From: Candidatus Peregrinibacteria bacterium
GTDB taxonomy: Bacteria; Patescibacteriota; Gracilibacteria; Peribacterales; Peribacteraceae
Direction of reading: 5' to 3'
Assembly: GCA_016196295.1 (NCBI GenBank)
Contig: JACPYA010000010.1
Coordinates: 1 to 33,851 of the forward strand
DNA: 33,851 bases
Under the pieces are notes generated by a model. The model was not told where the DNA came from, did no database searches, and saw only the letters and a program-made list of their open reading frames with translations. Shown piece by piece: positions 16,334 through 23,338 of this stretch. The first letter of the stretch is position 1, and every line of letters begins with the position of its first letter. The position numbers and the translations under genes are program-made.

Positions 16334-17269
16334 ATGCCTCCTCGCACTCCCACAAAGGCCCCGCTCCATCCGCCTTCGCAGCAGGCCTCAGACCAGGTTT
16401 TTGAACAAGAAAGATTTTTCGGAAGTCGCAATGCCGCTGCGGCGAATTCCGCAGTTCCTCGGTTACGTTGGCAGAAATCATCCATACGTGCGCCTTCACC
16501 GCTTCACTTCCGCCGGATGGAACTCAAATACATCCTCCCCGCGCGATACATCGGCCGCTTCATTGATCGCATCGCGCCGTACACGCAGCTCGATCCTTTC
16601 TTGGTCCAAGAGGGGAAGGGACGGACGCTCTATCCGGTGACGTCCCTCTATTTCGATTCGATGGATCTCCAGTCGCTTCGGGAGAAAGACGCCGGCCTTC
16701 TCTCTCGTCGCAAGCTTCGCCTGCGCACATATGAGGAGCAGTTCACCGAGAGCTCCGTGGGGTTCCTCGAGATCAAGCGTCGCCATGATTTCATCGTCTC
16801 CAAAGATCGCCTGTCGCTTTCAGTCGGTCACCTGAACGGGATCGACCCGATGGGACATCTGCTCGGGCACCTGCTCTCGCGTGTCGAAGCGAGTGAAGAG
16901 GTCGCGGCGGAAGCGCAGATGTTGCGCAGTTGGTACAACCTGCAGCCGACCGCTTTGGTCATGTACGAACGCATCCCGTTCGTGGGAAAACATGATCGGA
17001 AATTCCGCATCACCGTCGATCACGGACTTGCCGGAATGTGGAAACCGTCGAAATTGATCGGGGATCTTCCGACGCGATCGTGCATGTCCGGGTACTGCGT
17101 CATCGAGCTCAAATGCAATCACAGCATCCCGGCGTGGTTTCACGATGTCATTCAAGATTTCAATATGAGCAGAACTGCGTACTCCAAGTACGCGATGATT
17201 GTGGCTTCCTTGGAGCCTTTTTCGCTCCTAACGGCGCCAATCACTGCTCGGTACCATACTTTTCAGTAA
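16334..17269 (+). CDS. VTC-domain polyphosphate polymerase-like protein
   Basis: 311 residues. After a 60-residue Pro/Ala-rich, probably disordered N-terminus comes a complete VTC tunnel domain: RMELKYIL (61-68), SLYFDS (104-109), KLRLRTY (127-133), FLEIKRR (144-150), KDR (157-159), YER (211-213), FRITVD (224-229) and CVIELKCN (255-262). These basic and Glu residues match those lining the polyphosphate tunnel of yeast Vtc4, which makes polyphosphate from ATP. The ATG at 16334 is 3 nt after the CotH stop. A start at the Met of MELKYIL (16517) is the alternative if the low-complexity N-terminus is not translated. It is probably cytoplasmic or membrane-associated through DUF4956. Activity is inferred from motif conservation only. 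Confidence 0.82.
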   Translation: MPPRTPTKAPLHPPSQQASDQVFEQERFFGSRNAAAANSAVPRLRWQKSSIRAPSPLHFRRMELKYILPARYIGRFIDRIAPYTQLDPFLVQEGKGRTLYPVTSLYFDSMDLQSLREKDAGLLSRRKLRLRTYEEQFTESSVGFLEIKRRHDFIVSKDRLSLSVGHLNGIDPMGHLLGHLLSRVEASEEVAAEAQMLRSWYNLQPTALVMYERIPFVGKHDRKFRITVDHGLAGMWKPSKLIGDLPTRSCMSGYCVIELKCNHSIPAWFHDVIQDFNMSRTAYSKYAMIVASLEPFSLLTAPITARYHTFQ

Positions 17270-17288
17270 GGGGTTTCTTCTTTACACT
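17260..17288 (+). promoter_or_regulatory. Internal promoter before the DUF4956 gene
   Basis: TTTTCA (17260-17265), 17-nt spacer, TACACT (17283-17288). The ATG at 17297 follows after 8 nt without an SD. DUF4956 may therefore be expressed separately, as a leaderless message, as well as by readthrough from the VTC gene. Confidence 0.5.
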
Positions 17289-17296
17289 CTTTTGGT

Positions 17297-17986
17297 ATGC
17301 AGCCAGTCATCCCAGACATCGGGACACTCACGGGAGGAGCCAATCCCATTCACGTGCTTCTGGCGCTCCTCGGGAGTCTCGCGCTCTCACTCATCATCGC
17401 GTATGTCTACAAATCCACGCACCGGGGACTCAGCTATTCGCAGTCCTTTCAGTTCTCGCTGGTGCTCCTTTCGATGCTCGGCGCTTCGGTGATGGTCGTC
17501 GCCAGCAACAACCTGCTCGCCGCGGTCGGCATCCTGGGCGCATTCTCGCTGATCCGGTTCCGCACGGCGGTCAAAGACCCGAAAGACATGGCGTACATCC
17601 TCTTCGTGCTCGTCGTCGGCCTTTCGATGGGCGCGCAGATGTATTTGGTCGGCATCGTGACGACACTGATCGTCTGCGTCGTGATCCTCGCGCTTACGTG
17701 GATGAACTTCGGCATGACTTCCAAGCACGAGTCGATCATCCGGCTCATGTGCAAGGGGGAGAAAGATTCCGCCGTGAACACCGCCAATTACGAAGTCCTT
17801 CTCGGCAAGATGGCAGAGAATTTCCGCCTGCTCTCCGCGCACGCGCACGGCGACCGGATGGAACTGACGTACGGGGTGCGCCCGCGCAGAGGTTCCACGT
17901 CCCTCGCGCTTCTGGAAGCGATCCGCAAAGAGAAGGGCGTCGAAGACGCGGAATTGTTTGATGCGAAGCATCAGGTGGAATTTTAG
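17297..17986 (+). CDS. DUF4956 membrane protein, partner of VTC polyphosphate polymerase
   Basis: 229 residues with about four membrane helices (roughly 17-38, 53-72, 72-90, 98-136), then a soluble C-terminal domain. The signature GAFSLIRFRTAVKDPKDMAYIL (81-102), with conserved R-F-R-T and K-D-P-x-D, is characteristic of DUF4956. That family is frequently encoded next to VTC-domain proteins. Its molecular role is not established. A channel, transporter or membrane anchor for the polymerase product is an inference from co-occurrence. Here it closes the CotH-VTC-DUF4956 cassette and is followed by a 36-bp palindromic terminator-like sequence. Confidence 0.82.
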   Translation: MQPVIPDIGTLTGGANPIHVLLALLGSLALSLIIAYVYKSTHRGLSYSQSFQFSLVLLSMLGASVMVVASNNLLAAVGILGAFSLIRFRTAVKDPKDMAYILFVLVVGLSMGAQMYLVGIVTTLIVCVVILALTWMNFGMTSKHESIIRLMCKGEKDSAVNTANYEVLLGKMAENFRLLSAHAHGDRMELTYGVRPRRGSTSLALLEAIRKEKGVEDAELFDAKHQVEF

Positions 17987-17994
17987 TTTTTCAG

Positions 17995-18030
17995 AAAACG
18001 TAGGGCCGAAATATTTCGGCCCTACGTTTT
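17995..18030. terminator. Perfect 36-bp palindrome, likely bidirectional terminator
   Basis: AAAACGTAGGGCCGAAAT followed by its exact reverse complement, ending in TTTT on both strands. It lies between the convergent ends of DUF4956 (17986) and the TviB-like gene (18040), so it can serve both. The central 28 bp are identical to the core at 30006-30043. Confidence 0.8.
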
Positions 18031-18039
18031 ATAAATGTT

Positions 18040-19302
18040 TTATAGAGCCCGATATGTTCGTCCCGTTTTTTCAATCTCCTTTCCATCGAGGAGGGATTTC
18101 AGGTCGTAGACCACGCCGTCCTTCTTCACACTCTTTAAGAAATCCTTCAGCGGTTTTCCGATGTACTCTTTGTGCGGAACGAGGAGCACGAGCGCATCGT
18201 AGGGTTGGCTATCCAGCACACCTGGCGTCATCCCGCGGGATTCGATCTCGTCCGGGGCAACGTGCGGATCGTGTACTTCCACGCTGAAACCGAGGGCTGT
18301 GAGGGCAGAGACGACTTCCGCCGCTTTACTGTTTCGGGTGTCGGGGATGTTTTCTTTAAAGGTAAGACCGAGGACGAGAATTCTTGAAGATCTTTCTCGA
18401 TTCGAGAGCATCTCTGCCACTTCAGCTGCCACATAGGTACTCATCCCGTCATTGAGCGCGCGACCCGCGGTGATGACGTGCGTTTTCATGCCGAGCTGCT
18501 CCGCTTTTTCGACGAGATAGTAGGGATCGACGCCGATGCAATGCCCGCCAACGAGACCGGGCTTGAAGGGGAGGAAATTCCACTTCGTCCCGGCGGCCTC
18601 AAGGACCTCCTTCGTCGGGATGCCGATGCGATTGCAGAGGAGCGCGATCTCATTCACGAAGGCGATGTTCAAATCTCGCTGTGCGTTCTCGATCGCCTTC
18701 GCCATCTCCGCGACTTTCAAGGATGACGCGCGGTGGATGCCCGCCTTCACGACCGATCCGTACAAATCGCAGAGGATGTCCGTGGTTTTTTCGTCCTGCC
18801 CCGCGACAACCTTCACGATTTTATCGACGGTGTGCTGCTTGTCACCGGGGTTGATGCGCTCCGGGCTGTACCCGAGCATGAAATCCTTCCCACACACGAG
18901 GCCGGATGCCTTCTCCAAGATCGGTCCGCAGATGTCCTCCGTGACGCCCGGGTAGACCGTCGATTCATACACGATGATCATTCCTTTCTTCAGGTGCTCA
19001 CCAACCGTCTGCGTCGCGGCCTCCACGAGCGAGAGGTCGGGCTTGTTCGCCGCATCCACGGGAGTCGGGATCGCAAGCACAATGACCTCGGCGCGCTCCA
19101 GGATGCTGGGGTCATCACTATAGGTGATGCGCGCCTCCTTCATCTGTGCGTCGGAGAGCTCGCCCGTGCGGTCGGTGCCGCTCTTCAGCTCCTCGATGCG
19201 CCTGGCATTGATGTCGTAGCCGATCGTCTCATGCCCGACCTTGGCAAAGGCGTGTGCGAGAGGCAGGCCGACGTACCCGAGACCGACGATTGCTACCTTC
19301 AT
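18040..19302 (-). CDS. UDP-N-acetylhexosamine 6-dehydrogenase, TviB/WbpO-like
   Basis: The 420-residue nucleotide-sugar dehydrogenase has NAD motif VGLGYVGLPLAHAF (6-19), VYESTVYPGVTED (111-123), LGYSPERINPGDK (143-155) and catalytic Cys255 in GLVGGHCIGVDPYYL (249-263). The SPERINPGD and GGHCIGVDPYYL motifs are those of TviB/WbpO, which oxidise UDP-GlcNAc or UDP-GalNAc to the uronic acid for Vi-type and O-antigen polysaccharides. The product would be a UDP-HexNAcA precursor. It is transcribed divergently from gmd, with facing G-rich and C-rich repeats in the 127-bp gap. A TATACT box lies 9 nt before the ATG and there is no SD. Confidence 0.9.
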   Translation of the reverse strand: MKVAIVGLGYVGLPLAHAFAKVGHETIGYDINARRIEELKSGTDRTGELSDAQMKEARITYSDDPSILERAEVIVLAIPTPVDAANKPDLSLVEAATQTVGEHLKKGMIIVYESTVYPGVTEDICGPILEKASGLVCGKDFMLGYSPERINPGDKQHTVDKIVKVVAGQDEKTTDILCDLYGSVVKAGIHRASSLKVAEMAKAIENAQRDLNIAFVNEIALLCNRIGIPTKEVLEAAGTKWNFLPFKPGLVGGHCIGVDPYYLVEKAEQLGMKTHVITAGRALNDGMSTYVAAEVAEMLSNRERSSRILVLGLTFKENIPDTRNSKAAEVVSALTALGFSVEVHDPHVAPDEIESRGMTPGVLDSQPYDALVLLVPHKEYIGKPLKDFLKSVKKDGVVYDLKSLLDGKEIEKTGRTYRAL

Positions 19303-19311
19303 GGGAGCTTC

Positions 19312-19317
19312 AGTATA
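19312..19317 (-). promoter_or_regulatory. -10-like box of the tviB-like gene
   Basis: On the minus strand TATACT lies 9 nt before the ATG at 19302. It directly abuts the G-rich repeat arm that starts at 19317. Confidence 0.5.
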
Positions 19318-19400
19318 GGGATAGGGCTGGGGCTAGGGCTAGGGACAGACACGGGAATGCGCTTCATCGAAATCCTAGCCCAAGCCCTAACCCTAGCCCT
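19317..19400. repeat. Inverted G-tract repeat with two facing G-quadruplex-type motifs
   Basis: The left arm (19318-19344, plus strand) has five G3-G4 runs separated by 2-3 nt (GGGATAGGG-CT-GGGG and so on). The right arm (19379-19399) has four C3 runs with spacers AAG, TAA and TAG, which is a G-quadruplex motif on the minus strand. The arms are approximately complementary, so a cruciform or hairpin is also possible. The element fills the divergent promoter region between the tviB-like gene and gmd. Confidence 0.7.
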
Positions 19401-19416
19401 CTTCTCAGTCCTCCTC

Positions 19417-19422
19417 TACCAT
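19417..19422 (+). promoter_or_regulatory. -10-like box of gmd
   Basis: TACCAT lies 7 nt before the GTG at 19430. No SD is present. This supports the GTG as a leaderless start. Confidence 0.4.
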
Positions 19423-19429
19423 CTTCCCG

Positions 19430-20473
19430 GTGCCTCGCAAGAAAGCTCTCATCACCGGCATCACCGGACAAGACGGCTCCTACCTCGCAGAGCTCCTGCT
19501 CGAGAAGGGCTACGAAGTGCACGGCCTCGTACGCCGGTCTTCCACGTTCAACCGCGGGCGCATCGACCATCTTTTCTCCGACGTCTACCACCCAAATCTT
19601 TCCATCGATCTCCACTACGGCGACCTCAGCGACAGCAACTCGCTCCTGCGAGTCCTCACGAAGGTTCGTCCGGACGAGGTGTATAACTTGGCGGCCCAGT
19701 CGCACGTGGGAATTTCCTTCGATACGCCGGAATACACCGGTGACGTGACGGGACTCGGAACCACACGGCTTCTGGAAGCCATTCGTACGAGCGCGCTGCC
19801 CATCCGTTTCTACCAAGCAAGCTCCAGTGAGCTCTTCGGCAAAGCGGCAACGTCGCCGCAGAACGAAAACACGCCGTTTTATCCTCGCAGCCCCTACGCC
19901 TGTGCCAAGGCATATGCGTACTACCTCACGAAGAACTATCGCGAGAGCTACGGCATGTATACCGTGAACGGCATTCTCTTCAACCACGAATCGCCGAGGC
20001 GCGGCGAAAATTTCGTCACGAGGAAGATCACCTTGAGTCTAGCGAAAATTTTGGCCGGACAACTGGATCACATGCCCATCGGCAACTTGGAGGCGAAACG
20101 CGACTGGGGCTACGCGAAGGAATACGTCGAAGGGATGTGGCGGATGCTGCAACAGCCGAAACCGGATGATTTCGTCCTGGCGACGGGCCATGCCGCGAGC
20201 GTGCGGGAGTTCCTGGAGCTCTGCCTGAAGATTGCCGGCATCGCGTACAAAAAATCCGGAAGCGGCAAAGACGAGAAGTATGTGGATACAAAAACCGGCA
20301 AAACGATTGTCGCGATCGACGCCAGGTATTATCGTCCTGCTGAAGTAGATTTTCTCCTCGGTGACGCATCGAAGGCGAAAAAAATACTCGGCTGGGAACC
20401 GAAAACATCGCTCCCCGAGCTCGCACGACTGATGCTCGAGGCGGACTTCAAATTATTCAATGTGACACTATGA
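19430..20473 (+). CDS. gmd: GDP-mannose 4,6-dehydratase
   Basis: The 347-residue extended SDR has the Gmd-specific N-terminus [18 protein letters not shown] (6-23), the VRRSSTFN loop, [26 protein letters not shown] (131-138) and YACAK giving Tyr156/Lys160. [18 protein letters not shown] is also diagnostic. It converts GDP-D-mannose to GDP-4-keto-6-deoxy-D-mannose, the precursor of GDP-L-fucose, GDP-D-rhamnose and related sugars. Length is typical. The start is a GTG whose product begins PRKKALITG, and no ATG gives a better N-terminus. The downstream reductase-like gene (20571) fits as the next enzyme. The two are separated by a 97-nt repeat-containing gap. Confidence 0.95.
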   Translation: MPRKKALITGITGQDGSYLAELLLEKGYEVHGLVRRSSTFNRGRIDHLFSDVYHPNLSIDLHYGDLSDSNSLLRVLTKVRPDEVYNLAAQSHVGISFDTPEYTGDVTGLGTTRLLEAIRTSALPIRFYQASSSELFGKAATSPQNENTPFYPRSPYACAKAYAYYLTKNYRESYGMYTVNGILFNHESPRRGENFVTRKITLSLAKILAGQLDHMPIGNLEAKRDWGYAKEYVEGMWRMLQQPKPDDFVLATGHAASVREFLELCLKIAGIAYKKSGSGKDEKYVDTKTGKTIVAIDARYYRPAEVDFLLGDASKAKKILGWEPKTSLPELARLMLEADFKLFNVTL

Positions 20474-20505
20474 AGATTGATGCGATCATAATCGACGATA
20501 TTTTC

Positions 20506-20552
20506 CACTTTGCACTTTCCCTGCCCGTCCGGCAGGCGGGCACTTTGCACTT
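20506..20552. repeat. GC hairpin between 12-bp direct repeats
   Basis: CACTTTGCACTT occurs at 20506-20517 and again at 20541-20552. Between them is a GC-rich inverted sequence, TGCCCG (20522-20527) / CGGGCA (20537-20542), with an alternative CTGCC/GGCAG stem. The layout looks like a short palindromic element inserted with a target-like duplication, or part of a larger inverted tandem repeat. It lies in the gmd-reductase gap. Confidence 0.5.
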
Positions 20553-20570
20553 CATTCTCTCTTCGTTTAT

Positions 20571-21566
20571 ATGGCATCAATAAAGTGGAAAGGAAAACTG
20601 GCTCTCGTCACCGGCGGCACGGGATTCATCGGCAGCTTCCTCGTCGAGCGCCTGCTCTCGCTGGGAGCGCAGGTGCGCGTGCCCGTGCGGTCCGATAACT
20701 ACCGCTCGCTCTCGCCGCTCCGTGAGCAGATCCAGTGGATGGAAGGAGATCTGCGCGATCCCGAGTACTGCAAGCTGCTCGTGACGGGCGTCGATCATGT
20801 CTTTCACCTGGCGTCCTGTCGCCGCAACGTGGAGTTCCATCACGATCGCTGCAGCGGCGTCCTCACGGAGAACGTGCGCATGACGCTCTCGCTCATGGAA
20901 GGGTTGAGGGATTTCCCGCACGTGCCGGTTACATTCTTCAGCACCGCGAACATTTCGCCGAAGACGGACATTTTGGAACTCACGAAACAGGAACGACTCG
21001 ACGGCTACGTGCTCGGCAAGGCTCTGTGCGAGCAGATGTGGTACGTCGGTTCCCGGGAAAGAGAGTTCCCACTGCTGATCATCCGACCGCTGGGCGTCTA
21101 CGGTCCGCGCGACACGTTCACGGCGGAGAGCAACGTGATCCCCGCGCTCATGTTCAAGGCCCGACGCAAGGCAGAGATGCTCTCTGTGTGGGGAACAGGG
21201 GATCAAGAGCGGTCCTTCCTCTACGTGGAAGATCTCGTCGATGCGACACTCCGGCTGGTCGAGGCGGGAGCGGAGGGCGTCCAGTACATTCATTCCACGG
21301 AGCTCGTGCCCGTGCGCACCGTCGCGAAAACCATACGCGACCTCATCAATCCGAAGCTCACGATCAAATACAATCCGGAAAAACCGCGAGGGACCAGGAG
21401 CGTGCCGCGATTGCAGCTGCATACATCCTTGAAGGATTTTCCGTGGACGCCGCTCGCGGAGGGCCTCGCAAAGACCGCCGATTGGTGGAAGAACTCGATG
21501 AAGCGAAACAGCGGGGCGGCGATGAGGGATTTGGAACGCAATCGGGATGCGGTGGCCCAGAGTTAG
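20571..21566 (+). CDS. NAD(P)-dependent epimerase/reductase, GDP-L-fucose synthase-like
   Basis: The 331-residue extended SDR has GGTGFIG (15-21) and YVLGK giving Tyr146/Lys150. The segment IRPLGVYGPRDTFTAESNVIPALM, then VWGTGDQERSFLYVEDLVDA, closely follows the GDP-L-fucose synthase (Fcl/WcaG) pattern, with its 'GP-D-F--E--HVIPAL' and 'VWG-G---REFLYV-D-ADA'. The catalytic Cys of Fcl (SSC-YP) is replaced here (STANISP), so C3/C5 epimerisation may be lost. A simple 4-keto reduction to a GDP-6-deoxyhexose such as GDP-rhamnose is then plausible. Its position after gmd supports GDP-4-keto-6-deoxymannose as substrate. The ATG at 20571 has no SD. Confidence 0.78.
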   Translation: MASIKWKGKLALVTGGTGFIGSFLVERLLSLGAQVRVPVRSDNYRSLSPLREQIQWMEGDLRDPEYCKLLVTGVDHVFHLASCRRNVEFHHDRCSGVLTENVRMTLSLMEGLRDFPHVPVTFFSTANISPKTDILELTKQERLDGYVLGKALCEQMWYVGSREREFPLLIIRPLGVYGPRDTFTAESNVIPALMFKARRKAEMLSVWGTGDQERSFLYVEDLVDATLRLVEAGAEGVQYIHSTELVPVRTVAKTIRDLINPKLTIKYNPEKPRGTRSVPRLQLHTSLKDFPWTPLAEGLAKTADWWKNSMKRNSGAAMRDLERNRDAVAQS

Positions 21567-21607
21567 CGAGGAGATTGGTGCTTAGTGATTAGGGAGCCAA
21601 ACACTGG

Positions 21608-21613
21608 TAGGAT
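21608..21613 (+). promoter_or_regulatory. -10-like box of the membrane glycosyltransferase-like gene
   Basis: TAGGAT lies 8 nt before the ATG at 21622, with no SD, which suggests a leaderless transcript. Confidence 0.45.
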
Positions 21614-21621
21614 TTCGTGTA

Positions 21622-22695
21622 ATGAAGATTCGGACACTCGCTCCGTGGGGATATATCGCTCTCTTGATGGTTGTCACGGGCATCAGTCTCTTTTCCTCCA
21701 CGCCGCGACCACTCGACGATCATTTTTTCTATCAGCGATTCGTCGAGGCTCTGGCACGAGGCGATCTCGATCTCTCGATCCCCGGGTTTCATGGCGCAGA
21801 CCTCTTCGCGGTGCCGCTCTACTGGATGACGCAGTCACCGATTGCGCAAATCTATGCTCAGATGGTCCTCGCCTGTCTGATTCCCCTCGCGGGGTTCCTC
21901 GCAGGCCGTGCCCTCTTTAAATCCGTTGCCGCGGGCATCCTCCTTTCGTCCATCCTCGCGATGATGCCCTTCATCTCCTTCGTCTCGCTGCGCGGCTGGA
22001 CAGGGCCGGGCTATTTCGTCCTCATGCTCCTCACGCTCTGGCTGGGGTCACGCGGATCGCTCTGGACGGTGCTCACGTTCGGCCTCGCTATCCTCACGAA
22101 GCCGTTTGCAATCGGGCTTCTGCCTCTTCTGCTCGTCATCGCTCCTCAGAAACAGTCACTCTGGATCCGCTACCGTCACCTCCTCGGAGCGGCTGTCCTT
22201 GTTGCCTTCTATCTTGGGATTCAATATGTCCAAGCCGGACGGATTTTCGTCGGCGCACACAGTGAGACGACCGTTACCGGCATCTGGCAGGATCCGTATC
22301 GCATACTCCTCAATCTCGCCCATGCGGTGCAGATTCTTTTCTCCGTGCACAATTATTACTATCCGGATCCCGCGCTTACCGGGCCGGGCAACCTGATGCA
22401 CACAAGCCCCGTGTTGATCTTCTTGGGATTATTTTGGTTATTTTCTCCGACGGGGAAAGGACTGAGGACAGAGGACCTGGGGAAAAAATCCCTCAGTCCT
22501 CAGTCCTATTTCCTAAGTCCTCGTGGGGCGATCCTCATCGGCGCCCTGCTTGTTTTCATCCTGAATGCCCTCCTCGATCACATGGACTTCTTCCTGGTAC
22601 CTGCGGTGGTAGATGCCTGCTTTATCATCTTCTGCCTCGTTTCCTTGCCGAGATTGCGGTCAATGTGGCAACATACGATTTTCGCACACAGATGA
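21622..22695 (+). CDS. Multi-spanning membrane protein, GT-C-like; function unknown
   Basis: 357 residues with an N-terminal helix (about 8-26), a loop containing RPLDDHFFYQRF, and then about seven to eight further hydrophobic helices. An acidic pair in the first extracytoplasmic loop (Asp-Asp near residue 32) followed by a polytopic body resembles GT-C glycosyltransferases that use polyprenyl-phosphate sugars, but I do not recognise a specific family. Residues about 279-301 (GLRTEDLGKKS...LSPRG) lie in a loop between two helices and are encoded by an in-frame inverted tandem repeat (22456-22522). The repeat appears to be an insertion. It is followed after about 115 nt by gtrA on the same strand. 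Confidence 0.7.
   Translation: MKIRTLAPWGYIALLMVVTGISLFSSTPRPLDDHFFYQRFVEALARGDLDLSIPGFHGADLFAVPLYWMTQSPIAQIYAQMVLACLIPLAGFLAGRALFKSVAAGILLSSILAMMPFISFVSLRGWTGPGYFVLMLLTLWLGSRGSLWTVLTFGLAILTKPFAIGLLPLLLVIAPQKQSLWIRYRHLLGAAVLVAFYLGIQYVQAGRIFVGAHSETTVTGIWQDPYRILLNLAHAVQILFSVHNYYYPDPALTGPGNLMHTSPVLIFLGLFWLFSPTGKGLRTEDLGKKSLSPQSYFLSPRGAILIGALLVFILNALLDHMDFFLVPAVVDACFIIFCLVSLPRLRSMWQHTIFAHR
22456..22522 (+). repeat. In-frame inverted tandem repeat (GGACTGAGGAC family), copy 1
   Basis: The left arm carries repeats of GGACTGAGGACAGAGGAC, then a short A-rich loop, then CCTCAGTCCTCAGTCC and further degenerate units. It is translated in frame within the 21622 gene as GLRTEDLG...LSPQSYFLSP. A related element encoding a similar peptide sits in the gene at 23339. 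Confidence 0.8.
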
Positions 22696-22810
22696 TGCGG
22701 CTTCGCCCCGCGCCTGCGGGTTTATCCGTCTCGGCGCAGCCGAGCCGCGACGGACGCCGACATTCCGACATTATGGAAAAAGCCTCCTTAGATTCAATTC
22801 GCGTAGCCGT

Positions 22811-23245
22811 ATGAAACACCTCTTGAAGAACCCGAAACTCCGCACACATCTTTCCCAGGGGATGAAATTTGTCGTTGCCGGCGGCATCGGCACATCCATC
22901 GATCTCCTGTCGCTCACGTTCCTCGTGGAAGTCGCGGGACTCGACTCGCGCATCGCTCTCGTCGCCTCGTCCCTCGTCGGCGCAAGCTTCGTCTTCCTGG
23001 CGAACAAATTCATCACGTTCGCAAATCGTGAGAAACAAGTCGGCCATCAGATTCTGAAGTTTGCGATGGTCTATGGCGTGGCCATCGCGCTCAACGCGGC
23101 GCTTAGCAACGCGCTCTATTATCTGGGAATCCACTACTTCCTCGCAAAATTCATCGCGATCGCGGTCATCGCGGTCTGGAATTACGCGTTGTCGCACGGA
23201 TTCATCTTCAAGAAGCGAGAGAAGGTTGAGGCAGCGGTGTTTTAA
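22811..23245 (+). CDS. GtrA-family membrane protein
   Basis: The 144-residue protein starts at ATG 22811 and has four membrane helices. The GtrA pattern is clear: KFVVAGGIGTSIDLLSLTFL at the first helix, NKFITF (the 'N-F-W--R-TF' loop) between helices 2 and 3, and a final helix ending in WNYALSHGFIFK. GtrA proteins are proposed to flip polyprenyl-phosphate-linked glucose or other sugars and usually work with a GtrB-like GT2 and a membrane glycosyltransferase. Both kinds occur nearby (26369 and 27448). The longer frame from 22613 would run through repeat-like GC-rich sequence and the upstream gene's 3' end, so it is unlikely. No SD or good TANNNT box is seen. Confidence 0.85.
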   Translation: MKHLLKNPKLRTHLSQGMKFVVAGGIGTSIDLLSLTFLVEVAGLDSRIALVASSLVGASFVFLANKFITFANREKQVGHQILKFAMVYGVAIALNAALSNALYYLGIHYFLAKFIAIAVIAVWNYALSHGFIFKKREKVEAAVF

Positions 23246-23246
23246 G

Positions 23247-23300
23247 AAGGAGACAGAAGAAACAGAGGAGTCAAAAGAGACAGAGGAGACCAGGGAAGGG
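23247..23300 (+). repeat. Purine-rich GACAGAGGAG-type short tandem repeat
   Basis: Between gtrA and the FAD gene, AGACAGAAGA, AACAGAGGAG and AGACAGAGGAG follow each other as imperfect tandem units on one strand. I see no partner arm. The units resemble those in the in-frame inverted tandem repeats nearby, so this may be a half element. Confidence 0.4.
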
Positions 23301-23324
23301 GTTTCAGCGATGGACTATCATCGC

Positions 23325-23330
23325 TAGACT
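23325..23330 (+). promoter_or_regulatory. -10-like box of the FAD-dependent oxidoreductase gene
   Basis: TAGACT lies 8 nt before the ATG at 23339 and no SD is present. Confidence 0.5.
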
Positions 23331-23338
23331 AGGCTTCC

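Noticed and set aside
14669-16369. 566-codon minus-strand frame opposite the CotH-like gene
   Set aside because: It has no motif or hydrophobic pattern, is rich in His/Arg, and the plus strand encodes a clear CotH/beta-helix protein. It is a shadow.
19317-19400. Telomere-like array
   Set aside because: The TTAGGG-like units are few, imperfect and arranged as an inverted repeat between two genes in the middle of a contiguous sequence, so a replicon end is not supported.
18733-19686. Plus-strand frame across the tviB-like gene and the start of gmd
   Set aside because: It runs through the divergent promoter and repeat and ends in low-complexity Arg/Ser/Pro. Both real genes are certain.
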